Positions 27,401 through 39,454 of a stretch of 64,000 nucleotides of DNA are shown here, piece by piece (the stretch's first letter is position 1; the number at the start of each line of letters is the position of its first letter). Origin of the DNA: Lycocorax pyrrhopterus obiensis (Eukaryota > Chordata > Aves > Passeriformes > Paradisaeidae). The notes beneath the pieces are model-generated. The model saw only the letters and a program-made list of their open reading frames with translations, searched no databases and had not been told where the DNA came from. The stretch is taken from contig JACSVZ010000002.1 in NCBI GenBank assembly GCA_014706295.1, positions 128,535,431 to 128,599,430 on the forward strand, written 5' to 3'. The position numbers and the translations under genes were made by a program.

Positions 27401-30400
27401 CTGTGCACAAATTATGTCCAATCTATATAAGATGTATTGAGAAGATCTATTTGATTATCATAGAAATAACATACTGTATTTGTATATGTAAAGGCTGCTT
27501 ATGCATAATAGCTGCCTTCACTTACAGAGAGTGATTGATTGAACTAATTGAAAATACACAAAATGTCTTTTCTTACTGTCCTTCCCTCCTGTGTTTTGGG
27601 CAAAATCAATAAAGAGAAATTAACGTGACCTTACATACTACTAAAGATCATTATCAATTTTGTTTGCCCAGTAATTGCAGAATTGTGTCTGTGACTTAAG
27701 ACTGTTTTTGAAAGGAGATTGTTCCAAGGTGATTATCCTGTAATAAAAGATTAGCAGATTATAATCAAAGAAGTGAACAGAGCATGCCTTATGCCTTAGT
27801 TTTCTATATGTGTAACACTAAAAGCTAGACCACAGGAAATGGACCTGTGGTGTCTTTTTCCATTAAAAAAAAATCCTCTCTTAAGCTGCAGTTTTGTAGA
27901 CATGGAAAGAACCCTACAACTTGATCATAGGATACAGTACTTGATCTATATACTACTTTCGAATCTCACAACAAAATAGATTTGTGATGATACTTACTGA
28001 CTGAGCCTGTAATTACCACTAGTATATGATGCTTGCCCAATAATGCATGGAAAATAACAGAAGTTTAGACCCAAATTTCGTAGACTTCAAGTGCAAGCTT
28101 TTACAACTATATGTTGTTAATTTGTAATAGTACACAGTTCTCAGACTTGACTTACTGAGAACAGTTTCAATATCTTTCATTAAATGGTAGTGAACTTTAT
28201 AGAAAGTTCATAATTATATCTAATTAAAATAGCTATCTAAAATGCTTTTTGTAGTAACAAAATAAGAAAAACTGTGTAGTTATGTGTTAGGAATTGGTTG
28301 ATGTGTCCCCTTCCCAGTGCCCTGTTGAAGATGTTTTTTACAAGATATTTTAATAATACCAAAATATTAAAAATATAAAATATCTGATATGCCTTTAAAT
28401 CTAAAATTTACAATAACTGTAGCCTGCAGATTGAGATATTTACAGGATAAGCACATTAATTCCAGCTGCTGCTATAATTGTCTATTTAAATAATTTATAA
28501 AAACTTACTAAGATGAGGTTCAGCACATGATACTGTAAAAGATTCTTTCTGGATCCAGGAGGTTGATCTGCACTAGAAAACAAAGGGTGATCTTTCCAGT
28601 TCACCCACCACTCTGGCCTGTGCTGGGTTAAGTACCTAAACCCAGTCACTGTGTTGTCAACAGGGTGTCAGGGCTGGCTCAGTAAAACTATCATGATTAT
28701 TACAGAAAATGAATCAGAGCAGAGGGACTTTCCTGACTGGCTGCAGCTGGTCATTTTTCATGTTTCACATCAAAGTCACAACAATGTAGAAAGCATCTTT
28801 ATATGTTCGTTAAGCTACAAATTTAAAATACTGTAACACAGGTATGTATTGTTTTGAAAACTCGGACTTAAATGTTTTCATGGAAATTACAGCAAATAGC
28901 TTTGTATCAAATACAAGACTAATTTCACCTTTGTGTTACTTTACCAGGCTGAAAATGAACTGCATAGAGCAACACTGGAGACTACTCGAACAACTCGGCA
29001 CTTAGAGGAAACCATTGATAATTTTGAGAAAAAGAAAATACAGGACATCAAAGTATGTGTGCTCTCATTTCATCTTGCATAATAAAATTACTATAGTTAG
29101 TCAGGGGCAAGATTAGCAATATTCAGTATTCACTGAAATGCAAATCTCATGGTATTCATGAATATTTCACAGATTTGTAAATTAAAGATATGCATAGAAT
29201 TTAGAGATAACTCATCCCCAACTTGTTATAAAAGACTGTCTTCAAAATAGCAAAACTTCTGACTGACTACATCTTGTGAGTACATATTGGAGATTATCAA
29301 GTGACTTTTCAGTAAGACATGTTATTCCTAATACATTTCCTCTTTCCTTTTCAAAGTATTTATTTAAAATTTATTATGAAATAATAACTGCATAAGTGAT
29401 AGCCCAGCCAGGATGTATGTTTAATTTCTAAAATTCAGGTCTGACTACTTAAAAGTACTAAGTATCATGCAGTTATTTATATCATAAATACCAAACACAG
29501 AATACAGTGATTTTTTGAAGTGGAAATATACTTTATTGCATTAAGAAAATATTTCTTTTAATTTGCTTTCAGAACATATTTTCTGAATTTATAACTATTG
29601 AAATGTTGTTCCATGGGAAAGCTTTAGAGATATATACTGCTGCCTACCAAAATATCCAAAATATTGATGAAAATGAAGATTTGGAGGTAAGAGTGATTAA
29701 GATCTGCCTTTCTGTTTACTTCCTATATAAAAAACAGTTTTCACAGTTGGGCTACACATGTCCAATGCAGAAAAATGCAACAAATATTTCAGGTTTGCAG
29801 AACAACCTCATGTATACCAAGCCTTTTTTTAGCACTTTTTCAGTAAGAGCATACATGTTTATAATCTCAGAGAACAGAGAGAGCAGCTGCAGTGGCAATC
29901 TAATCTTTTCCATAAAACACAGAAAAGAGACTCACAAAATTACCTGCCACTCCAAGCTCAGCTAACTACAGTTTTTAAAGAACACTTCTGCAGTGAATCT
30001 TGCTCTAAAGATGCACATAGAAAAAATCTTACACTGCTATGATAAGATGATGTAAAGACTAATTACTGCATTAAAGATCTCTCTCTAACCTGAATTCTGT
30101 TTGCTTGTTTTCATCTTCTAGTAATTTTTTATTAGGCTGTTCTAGAATTAAGAGACATTTGTTATTTATTACATTGGAGTTTTTTGCCTTGTGGCAGTTA
30201 ACTGCTTCAAGTCACCTTTTCTTTTCTACTTGAATTATAGTCTCTCCCAAGACATGCTTTTCAGTCCTTTATTCATTATTGCAGTTCTTCTGGATGTTGG
30301 GCCTTTAAACTTAATATAATTGAAATGTGTGTTGTGTATATATGTTTGATTTGTCAAAAAAGTTGGATCATTTTCAGTCTTTTTTTGTAAATCCTGCCAG

Positions 30401-33400
30401 TCATAATTTTGTCTATGATATAGATCAGAACCAAGTTAGCACAAGACTTAAAAAAACACGATTCTTCAGTGACAGTCATATTTGAGACTACTTGGTAATT
30501 TTACTTCACTTAAACTATGCCATGGCAATTTTGTACTATTCTAGTTTCACAATTATGATGTCATGTGGCACCAATTCAGAAATCTCCTTTAACTCAATAC
30601 TTTGTCTTTCACAACCAAATTTCTAATCTTATTTTAAATTTCCTGTTAATTGGACAATTATTTACTTTTCATAAAAATAGACCATAATTTACCATCTCCT
30701 TGACTTAAAGTCTTGCACAAATAGCTTTATTGGTTATTGAAATAACTTGAAAATATAATGGATGTTATGGTCTCCCCTGTATTCTAAGAGGTTTCCCAAA
30801 TTTTTCTTGAGTTGTACATCTCCTGTACATTTCAAGTAAAATTTTTCTGATGCAGTTGTGACCAACAGCAGGGATTTGCTTGTGAAGGGGCTAAGAGTTC
30901 ATCTTTGCAAGAAATAGAGAGCCTGAAGGAGTTGCTGCAGTTCATACTTCTAGCTTAGCGTGAAACTCAGCTACATATGTTGGTGGGAAACCATTGCAGT
31001 TTTCCCTGTGTAAATGCCCTCAAACCTCTGAAGAATGTGTACTTTGACCACATAAGTATGGTGATGTGTCTCAGGTTAAGCAAGGACGTTGTTTCAGCTA
31101 AAAGTGATCAATCCAAACTACAGTTGATGCACATCTTTAGATCAGGTTTCATTGTCCAATGCTGCATTTCTGGTAGCTTCAGTCTTGGTGATTCTTAGCT
31201 TGCAAGCATCCAAGTCACAGCTTTCTCCATTTGATTAGGTTTTTCGGAGCTCACTTTATCCACCAGACTATCAGTCTCGCTTAGACATAGTTCGTGCAAA
31301 TTCCAAGTCCCCCCTGCAAAGAACTGGCTCCTCAAAATCTTCATTGAGAACAGTACAGGTAAGACAGAAAAATTACATACTAAATCACTGTATTAAAGCT
31401 CTCCTTAAGATAATCTTTTAGCTAATTGTCACAACACACTAATGCCCATGGATCCACTGTCTTTACTCAGTTCAGGACCATCAGAAAGGTGAATAAATAT
31501 CAGCTTTATCATGGAAGGGAAAAAAAACCTCAGCTTTTAAAGCGGGTTTGCTTACTTTTGACAAATGCCATTTCCAGCGATACTTTGTCTTCCATCAACA
31601 AATTGTGGCATCTTGCAGACGACATCTAGGAGCTTATTTGAAAGAGTAGTAACATTCTTTAAATATATTTGTATATTCTTAGTATTCAGATTCTAGAGTG
31701 TGGACTACCAGATCCTAATTCAGAGTAGTGATACCTTCTAGCAGCAGAGCAAACCTATGACCAACAGACCTCTCCTTTTATACTCTGAAAATGAGTGAAA
31801 CAGTTGAAGACAGTGCCACTCTTTTTGGATCAGCTACCTTGCAAATATCTTTGCCACTTGTTTACAAGTAAACTTGCAGACATTGCAAAATGGCAAAGTT
31901 ATTTTTAATTTATTGCAACTGTAATCCTGTAACTACGATGATTCTTACCAGTGTTCAAGTTAAAGACAAAGCCATATTTAAAATGGATGCATCTTACTTT
32001 TTTTCTTTGAATAGAATCGTGCATTGATATTGTAGTAAGGAAAACTTCTCTTGACTTAATACACACTTTACACCTCTGCTCTCAACACAGAACGGATCAC
32101 TTATTACAGTTGAGCTATTCTGTTGTTGAAAGTATGAGTTGTGTCATCTGAAGAGATACAACTTAGTGATGCAGAGCATGAAGTACTACCTTGACTGAGT
32201 AACTTACCAGTCCACTCTATCACTCAAGCAAATTTCATGTTCAGGCTACTTCAGAAAATGTAAGAGAGAAAAAACACAAAACAACAGAAAACCGAGTGTA
32301 TGTACACTGTGATTTCTCCCAGAGATGGAGTGGGACTCCATTTTGACTAACTTGCAAGTTAACCTTTCTCTTTTCTCAGACTGCTCTCTTAATTATAACT
32401 TTGGGTGTTAGTGTTCTTATAACCTCTCACTTACCTGAAAAGAACAGGAAGTCACCTAGACCTAGAGGGAAACTGCAATGCAATTCAAAATAATGTCATC
32501 TTACTTGGCTGTGCAGTGTGTCTGCAGAGGAGGATCATATGGCAGAAAAAAGGGGTGGAACACCCTACTAATGCAGTCACCATAGGGCAGTGAAGAAAGG
32601 GCAGCCTGTTCCACATACCCCCCATGTTGCCCTTCCTGATTCTGCAAATAGCATGGTGCTGAATTACACTAAGCACTCTAATCTCTGGAACCACCAAACA
32701 TCTCATGAGAAAAAAAATGCTGTATTCAGAAAAACCTTCAGGTGACTTGTTTTGTCTTTTCTGTGGATCTTTCCGTCTGAAATTTTTCACAAATCTAGTT
32801 TCCTGCTACACAGTAATCCTTTACTGACTGTAATGCAGTACTTTGTGATTTCCAATGTAAAGCTGTATAAATAATGTGGTAAGCAGTTCACAGAATCACA
32901 CAGCCTAAGTCTGTGGGGCCAGGCAGGACAGACACACACACACACACGAACACTAACCTGTAGGTGAGGGACAGTGTTGGAAGCTACTGCATACCAGATG
33001 GAATGAAGTGTGCCAGTAACACAATTCAGGTCTTTTCACAGGATGTAACACACACCATCCTTGAATTTATTTCTGGTTCTGTGGACTAACTTTCTGTATT
33101 ATCTGTATGTTAAAAATCTAAAGTACTCCTTGAGCTTGATTCATTTTTTCACAAAAAGCTACATCCTTCATTTTACACTTTACTTGGCAATTTATCCTCA
33201 GCATTTTGGTTTACTGATTCAGGTCGGTATATCTTGTATTTTTGAACTATAGCAAAACAGAATGACCTTTTCCAGATATTTTAAATCAAACTGAACTACA
33301 CAAGTTTTATCTACATGCATTAAATATAACAAACTTTTGCATTGACTCTGTAGGACAGCACAGTATCATTTTAACCATTATTGAAAATGTCTACATCCGA

Positions 33401-35888
33401 ATGTTCCAACACTAAGACATGAGGAGAGAATTGCCATGCTTCTGTAGTAGCATCTGCAGTGAAACATGGAGCTGAACTGCTTAAGCAAGGACAGTCATCA
33501 CCTACATGCAACTCATAGAATTAATTTTTACATAAAATTATTTATGATCAACAAATTATCATACTCCTTTTTTTTTTCTTTACGTTACAAAAAATTAAAT
33601 TTCAGTACTGGTATGTTTTAATTCTTTGGCACAGTAACTTGGATTTAAACTGCATAATTTCTCACTTTCCTTCCCTGATCCAGTTTGGTTCTTAGGGATA
33701 GCCATCTTAGCACCACTAGTGATATTTAATATACTATTTAGTTAATTGCTGCATGGTCAGAGGTATTTGAGTAGTGAGCAGAAAAAAGACATAAAGCCAA
33801 AACACTTCTTATTTGAGGAAAGGGTAAGGGGGAGCTTTTCTTCAGAAACATGATGCAAGTTCTGCTGAAGAATTTCAGATGCTCTGAACTAGAAAAAAAA
33901 CTTAGAAAATTAGTCTATCTCATTGAAATGAAGCTACCTTAACAGGCTCAATCTGCAGCATTCCTTAATCTCCAATTGCAAATCAGTGCCATTGTCTTTT
34001 TCTTCTTTCACAGAATGGGAGACTGCTACTTTAGACATTTCAACTCAAGTTAACCCAGCTTCATCCAATGATTAACTCAATTTTCTGTTGTGTTCAGGAA
34101 TTTGTAAGCAAGCATTTGCTTCAGGCTAAATTATGTACTTTGTGAGTATCAACAAGACTTAAGGACTTCTCTGCTTTCAGAAGTTCAATGCTACAGTTCG
34201 CTTTATGCACACACAAAAAAATTTACATTATATACATGGCTGTATGAATTATAACATCTCAGAAGTCAATTTAATAATGAGCATTTAAGGACTTTTAAAA
34301 TAGGGGGCTGCTTAAAAAAACGGGCAAGCTTTGTCTTCAGTACAGAAGTTTTATTATATCACTGTATGTGAGAAGACACAGAAAATATAAGCAAAATAAG
34401 AGCTGCAGATGCCCTTAGAGAACCACTGACCTGAAATAATTTTTCAAAAGCATTCCAGATGACTTGGATAACTGTCTTCAACGTTCCTCTTTCTCATGGG
34501 GAAAGAAAAAAAACCCCATATATCCTTCTTTAAATTGTAAATGTTGCATTGTCTGTGAAGAATCTATCTTCACTAGGAATTAGATTGAGCCCTCATTAGA
34601 AAAAAGTACAGACTGCAAAACCTGTCAAATGAGATGAAAGCTTGGCAGCTGGTACTTGTTTTTAATGTTAGATGAACCAAAAAGAGGAGTCACTCTGAAG
34701 GCAAGCACTGATGGGCAGGCAAAGAAGTTCATCTATGAATCCAGACTCTTTTAATAAGTTTGGCTAATTCATTCTTGAAAACAGAAATAAAGAGCTTAGA
34801 GCAGTATAGTTTTGAGCTTTTAACGTAAGAGGCCTGATGTCTTCAAGATAAGATTACTTAATACTCATCTTCAGCCTGCTGTTTCAACAGCCAACCCAGG
34901 AAAAAACTGATTTGTATCTCAATTTTTAGAATTAATTGGATCAAAATACCATTTTCCCTTGATGCCTTAGGTTTTAACTTCTGTATTTTTCAAATCCTGT
35001 ACTGCCTAGTGTGTAACTCTGAAGTTTCTTGTAGCCTGTTAATTTCTGCTCTCCCCTGCTAGGTAGACATAACAAAGCCTCCCCAGGCCTGTTCTTCAAG
35101 GACACCTAGACCATCCTAGGCCCAAAAAGTATAAACCAAAGAGCCTCTAAGGGGGGGTACGCTGAGGGAAATTACATCATTAAACTGAAGCTTTAATTGG
35201 AGAATTAACCCTGATATGCAAATGAACCAAACCTATAAAAGTGTGAAGAACTCATGACCTGTTGTCCATCTTGGGGTCCATCTTGGCAGTAGCCTCTGGC
35301 TCCCCAGAGTGTACCTTCGAAGGCCTTTCAAATACCTACCTACCCTGGTGCATTGGCCAGGAAAGGCCAGGTTTTGTCCTGGAAATTGATGCCAGACAAT
35401 TATCTACCAAGTGATCAACCACCACCTCCCTCATGTATCTATGGATCTCAACATTTACTGAGGATGTTTGTAAAGCTACCAGAAATACTGGGGAAGATGT
35501 GCCTTCTTGACAAAAACCTAAGGCATCACCCTGTCCTATAATAGTTGTCAAGGACTTACAGGGATTTTTTTAGCTTTTAAAAATCATTACAATATTTTAT
35601 TCTGTGTCATGTATCATTCCAGTGGCGTGCATGTTACGAAGGCTTAATAAATAAACAACTTACTGCCTCCTGCAAATGAAAACCCTACAAACATTTAGAC
35701 TGAAAATGCCAATGGAGAATTGGTTTTTGCAGAGAACAAATAGTTGATATCCCTTTTTTGGATTTTTGTTTTAGCAGATTTCCCGCAGAATGCTAAGAAA
35801 AGATGAAGAAGAGGAGGATGAGGAAGATGAAGATGAGGAAGAGGAAGATGAGGAGGATGAATCTGGTGCTACTAAGGAAGTGAGATAA
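15462..35888 (+). CDS. CIBAR1: CIBAR1 (FAM92A), BAR-like Chibby-interacting ciliary protein; eight coding exons
   Basis: Joined exons: 15462-15493, 17330-17564, 19999-20067, 25272-25373, 28948-29052, 29573-29686, 31239-31358, 35778-35888. They give one frame of about 295 codons, close to human FAM92A (289). All junctions are GT-AG as drawn and phases agree. Residues about 6-217 form the BAR-like helical domain ([57 protein letters not shown]). The C-terminus is a strongly acidic tail. The family binds Chibby at the mother centriole and ciliary base and helps form cilia; a mitochondrial membrane-shaping role has also been reported. The start ATG follows GCCACC, a strong Kozak context; a second ATG follows at once. 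Exon 8 has an alternative end (see findings). RBM12B is its convergent neighbour. Identity is firm; the exon 4/5 junction and the C-terminus are less sure. Confidence 0.95.
15494..17329 (+). other. CIBAR1 intron 1, no further gene
   Basis: AT-rich after the CpG island. It contains the 19-bp sequence (16170-16188) shared with the CR1 filler and an imperfect inverted repeat at 16327-16375 (arms TATCCCGATAC and GTATTGGGATA). Confidence 0.7.
17330..17564 (+). CDS. CIBAR1: CIBAR1 coding exon 2
   Basis: The acceptor is ATCCAG|G. It completes Arg11 and runs to residue 89 (DYRQAE), with donor GAG|GTACAA. It encodes the first long helix of the BAR-like domain, nearly identical to mammalian protein ([20 protein letters not shown]). 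Confidence 0.95.
17565..19998 (+). other. CIBAR1 intron 2, no further gene
   Basis: AT-rich intronic DNA. No repeat family or open frame above 90 codons that I can support. Confidence 0.7.
19999..20067 (+). CDS. CIBAR1: CIBAR1 coding exon 3
   Basis: Residues 90-112 ([20 protein letters not shown] and onward). Acceptor TTTTTTAG|G, donor AGG|GTAGGT, phase 0 at both ends. Confidence 0.95.
20385..20430. repeat. Trinucleotide microsatellite (GAT/ATT/GTT)n
   Basis: GATGATGATGGTGATATTATTATTATTG continues as GTTGTTATTATTATTAT. It is an imperfect triplet repeat. Confidence 0.9.
24340..24790 (-). mobile_element. CR1 LINE 3' end, antisense within CIBAR1 intron 3
   Basis: The plus strand reads as the reverse complement of CR1: GAAAAAGACCTCCATGATCA, TTGAGTCCAACCATTAGCCC, then CCTCCAGGCTAAGCACCCCC and AGCTCCCTCAGCCGCTCCTC. 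The minus strand therefore carries the LINE sense, with tail at the 24340 side. It is moderately diverged and 5'-truncated near 24790, where GC content falls. Confidence 0.93.
25272..25373 (+). CDS. CIBAR1: CIBAR1 coding exon 4
   Basis: Residues 113-146 ([17 protein letters not shown], then [13 protein letters not shown]). The acceptor is TTCCAG|GATGAT. The donor ATC|GTATCCTGC begins with the GTATCCT string typical of U12-type introns. The human protein has Ser-Gln after the residue equivalent to Ile146, which this exon lacks. Confidence 0.9.
25374..28947 (+). other. CIBAR1 intron 4, U12-like donor
   Basis: AT-rich intron. The 5' end GTATCCTGC fits the U12 donor RTATCCTTT at the first seven bases. 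The 3' end reads TTACTTTACCAG and lacks a clear TCCTTAAC branch site. No repeats or genes seen inside. Confidence 0.5.
28948..29052 (+). CDS. CIBAR1: CIBAR1 coding exon 5
   Basis: Residues 147-181 ([21 protein letters not shown], ending QDIK). The acceptor is drawn as ACCAG|GCTGAA. If the intron ended in AC (TTTAC|CAG) the exon would start at 28945 and add the Gln that human FAM92A has. Donor AAA|GTATGT. Confidence 0.88.
29053..31238 (+). other. CIBAR1 introns 5 and 6, no further gene
   Basis: Intron 5 (29053-29572) and intron 6 (29687-31238) flank exon 6. Both are AT-rich and I recognise nothing else in them. Confidence 0.6.
29573..29686 (+). CDS. CIBAR1: CIBAR1 coding exon 6
   Basis: Residues 182-219 ([19 protein letters not shown] to NENEDLE). 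Acceptor GCTTTCAG|AAC, donor GAG|GTAAGA. This is the last helix of the BAR-like domain and is very conserved. Confidence 0.95.
31239..31358 (+). CDS. CIBAR1: CIBAR1 coding exon 7
   Basis: Residues 220-259 ([20 protein letters not shown], then NSKSPLQR). Acceptor GATTAG|GTT, donor CAG|GTAAGA. The serine-rich linker after the BAR-like domain resembles the human sequence SKSPLQRSLS. Confidence 0.95.
31359..35009 (+). other. CIBAR1 intron 7, first part
   Basis: AT-rich with a short (CA)n run at 32934-32946. No gene or repeat family recognised before the probable LTR near 35 kb. Confidence 0.6.
35010..35690 (+). mobile_element. Probable LTR of an endogenous retrovirus in CIBAR1 intron 7
   Basis: A GC-richer block holds a promoter-like CTATAAAAGTGTG at about 35233. 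This is followed by a repeated TCCATCTTGGGGTCCATCTTGG and, 400 bp further, by AATAAATAAAC near 35650, the usual U3-R-U5 order of an LTR read on +. The ends are not fixed: I could not find a convincing target duplication. If active it would supply a promoter and a polyadenylation signal just before exon 8. Confidence 0.5.
35778..35888 (+). CDS. CIBAR1: CIBAR1 coding exon 8, acidic C-terminus
   Basis: Residues 260-295, starting ISRRMLRKD and continuing as a run of Glu and Asp from GAA/GAG/GAT codons, then ESGATKEVR and TAA at 35886. The acceptor TAGCAG is a tandem NAGNAG site, so a variant with one extra Gln (from 35775) is possible. A donor-like GAA|GTGAGA at 35880 could splice out the stop. 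Confidence 0.85.
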   Translation: MSRRMLRKDEEEEDEEDEDEEEEDEEDESGATKEVR

Positions 35889-36003
35889 CAAAGCTGTTCT
35901 AAGAGGGGGGTTCTTTTATGGGAAAAAAAAAATGCTTTACCTAAAGGCTTTTGTGTGTTGGATCTAAAATTTCACCAAGGCTATATATTTAAAATTCCAA
36001 CAG

Positions 36004-36102
36004 GAGCAAGAATCAGCACTAATTCTAGAGTGCCAGACAACAAATGACCCGTTTCAAAGAATGGAAAAAAATCTGCTGAAAGTGGACAATTTCAGTAGCT
36101 AG
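36004..36102 (+). CDS. Possible alternative CIBAR1 exon 9
   Basis: If exon 8 is spliced at GAA|GTGAGA (35880), the frame can continue through an acceptor AACAG|GAGCAAG at 36004. It then runs 32 codons to TAG at 36100, ending MEKNLLKVDNFSS. The intron would be 124 bp. The donor is good but the polypyrimidine tract is poor, and 32 open codons can arise by chance. I do not recognise the sequence. Confidence 0.3.
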   Translation, partial: EQESALILECQTTNDPFQRMEKNLLKVDNFSS

Positions 36103-36565
36103 AAAATTAAATATTTATATAGATGCCTGTATTATATTTGCATAGATGTTACACTGTAATCACATTTGCTTAAACTTACATGATGAACAGTGTCCAAACA
36201 CTGCACTAAGCTTTCAAGCAGTTATGAACGTTGTTTTCTTGTTACTTTGCCAATATATTACCTCTCTAGCTACACACCTCTTGAATTTATTAAGTACTCT
36301 AGCTGTACCTGTTATAATTGGGTTTATACATCCTAAAGTAACTGTAGTAATCAAGAGACTGTCTGCAGCAACAACCTGTTAAGATTTCATTTTGCTATCC
36401 ACCCTGGATGGCAGAAGGCAGGGTGAGGTGTACTGTTTTCTTACTTTCGTTTTCCTCAGGCTTTCATCAGGCTCAGATGACTTTTGATTCCTTTACACAT
36501 ACAGAATGAACAGTCACAAATAAGGACCTGGCCCAGTATCTATGTTTAATGCTGCTTTGCTTTTA

Positions 36566-36571
36566 AATAAA
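36566..36571 (+). terminator. Likely CIBAR1 polyadenylation signal
   Basis: AATAAA lies about 680 bp after the CIBAR1 stop codon, with TG-rich sequence downstream. An ATTAAA near 36105 is an alternative. Confidence 0.5.
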
Positions 36572-36599
36572 AGTGCCTTCATGATCAAACTAGTGGATA

Positions 36600-39450
36600 T
36601 TTTATGTAGTTGATGTTTATTATATTAGTTGACATGCTATACATAGTTCAAATTTCATGTGTTCAGCTACATGATTCGGTTACTGATTCCATCAAACATG
36701 CAAGAAATGACACATTTTGAGTGTAATTTCTTACCCTGTTTGGAGATGGTGGTTATGTGTGTTCATTTTCTAACAGTGTATGGTTGTCTGCCAGAAAGCT
36801 ACTACCACACTGTTCACCTCCAGCTTTAGTATCTGCTAAAGATGAATGCAGAAGAATTTGAACTTGTCACTTGGGAAAACAATTTTAAGTTACAATGAAA
36901 TACTCTTTCAGTTACAGAACTAAACCAGGAAGTTCATTTATAATATTGATGCTACTTTTCTCCACTGATGCGAGTATGCAATGCATCCCTGTTTTGACAT
37001 GTGAAAAAAAAGGTTTTGCCAAAAATTAATGTGATGAAAGTGAAAAGTTCACAATATAGGGTTGTTTTAAACCCAGAAAATAATTTTACACCAGCATTAC
37101 ATACTATTGACATTGAATTACTGTTGGAGTCAATACCAATGAGCAAAATTGTAAAAGTATCTAGGTAAATAATTCCCATCTATTTCAGCTACTAAGGCAC
37201 TTCAATAAATAGTTGTATCACATCAGAATTCTGGTGATCACCACTTTACCATTTCTTATGGAATTAAGTAGTCCGTCTCCAAAACAGATGGCTAACTTCA
37301 TAACAATTTCAGGTTTTCATATAATATACATATATGCAAATAGCAATTATTTGTGTACTATGCCTTGAGAAAGCAATTCTGAAAAAAAGGTAGATATGTT
37401 TAGATTAATTGCCCTCTAAAAGATTAGTAGCTAGGGTACAGAAAGAGATTTTTGTTTTCCCCAGCAGCATCAAATTCATTCTCCCTATGTCACAAAACAA
37501 GTCAACTTTAGAAATTACAGAAAAACTTACAGAAAAGAAGTACAGTGTTGGGAAACTTTTCCTGCATGTGTAATGTCTTAAGTTTGCATGTTGCACAGAA
37601 ATTGTGACCTCAAAACTATAGATGAAAAGTCCCTGATTAAAATACTTCACAGCCAGAATAATTTAGAACGTTATTACACAGTTAAATATTACCTCAAGAT
37701 ACTTCTGCAAAGAATTTTCTTATGGTGCATGCTGCAAGACTGACTTGCAGTTATTCCATTCACTCATTTGTATTTTTTATTACTGGCACCTAGATGATGC
37801 AGGCTTATATCCATTCTCGCCTAAACTATTTTGCCACTGAAGACACTGGCACATTCTTTTGGGATTAAGCGTGCTCATCAGACTGTCCAGTTAGACTTTC
37901 CCTAAATGCCTCAAGGTGCTTTCATAGGTGATCACTATTTCTAGTTTTTGACAACAGAAACTGTTCTCCTTTACATCAGAATTTTTGGACCATGGTAGCA
38001 AAAGCAACTTCAGAGAAGGCATATCTAAGGAAACTTGCTATGTTTTATATCAGCATCACAAACTGTAGCATTTAATTTGTTATTCTTTACTATATGGATG
38101 GTACTTAAAAAGGAAGAACAGTATTTCAAGCCATGTAATTATAGACAGTTTCTGATTTGTCCTTTGTACTGGAAATACAGTGCCTCCAAATGACTAAACA
38201 TCTGATGTTATAAAACCCTATTATCAGGAAATGCTTTCACCACACCATGCACCTGCACCATCTATTCAGGCAGAAGCAGAATATAATGCCCAGTCTGGAG
38301 AGGCAGGGGGAACAGAGACAGACAGACACACATAGACCCAAAACACCAACCAGATAACAACTATAAACTAAGAATCAACTGTCCTATTAACCTTACTATT
38401 TAACTGATGTACTGGCATCCCTTCCTAAGTTTCCTATGCTTCAGTGCATCTGTACATACTTTGAGGTATAGCTCTTTTCTGTATAGACCTTGAAAAAATA
38501 ATATTTTTTTGGCCTACCAATCAAACATTTCAGATTAACCTAAAGTAGTCATAAACGCTAATCTGGCTTTAAATGAAATACAAATCAGCTACAGAGCAAA
38601 CAGAAGACCATTTCGAAATGCCTTAATTATGACCTCTGCTATTACAAGCTTTATGATACTTTTTATATGTTCACTAAGGGGGAAAAAATGTTTACCATCC
38701 CAAAAACTAATGCTATCTTATCAGCAATTACTCTTAACCTTTTCTGAGAACAGATAATGTTTTTTCTAAAAGATAATCTCATACTTTATTGGCAAAACAA
38801 CCTACTAAACTCCCTTACCTTTCCAGCCTCCAAGTTTGAAATCTCCTATTATGTAGTAGCTAGAAGAGCTTTAAAATCAACGTATCATCAAAAATGTTTA
38901 ACTGGAGTAGTTGTATCCACATTTTCAACACACCTTAGTAGTAAGGATACTAGTTTACAAAAACTGTCACAATGAAGTTTTCAACATGACGATGAGGTGT
39001 GGGAAGTTTATTTTGAGGATTCTCATGTCTTTATTTTCCCTGCAACATCTTCTGGCTTCTTGATCTCTTTTACAGTAGTTATTTAATAAAGCACAGAATT
39101 GTTGGGTTTTAATTTCTTTTAAGTTCAGATGATTCAAAACTGTATGATTCTGAAGCTAATTCCTACCAGAGAGCAAAAACCAGTATGCTAAGTGTTCAGA
39201 ATTTGAAAACTTGGCCATTACATTTCTTTGCTCAGAGGAATCTACATATACAGATCTCGCATTATCATTCAAAAAGCTTTTTTCTTGGCACTTAAAACAC
39301 AGAACAAATAATACGCAGAAGAAATAAAGCTACACTAACCTTTTAAAAATTACAGAACAAAAAATTCCACTCATTTTGTTTGCTTGTACCAAACAGCTGG
39401 CATGGAAGTTTTGCAATCATGTTGACAACTTTACAGAAGTAATTAAGATT
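36600..39450. other. Region between convergent genes CIBAR1 and RBM12B
   Basis: AT-rich with no open frame over 81 codons. It may contain part of a long RBM12B 3' untranslated region. Confidence 0.5.
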
Positions 39451-39454
39451 TGAC

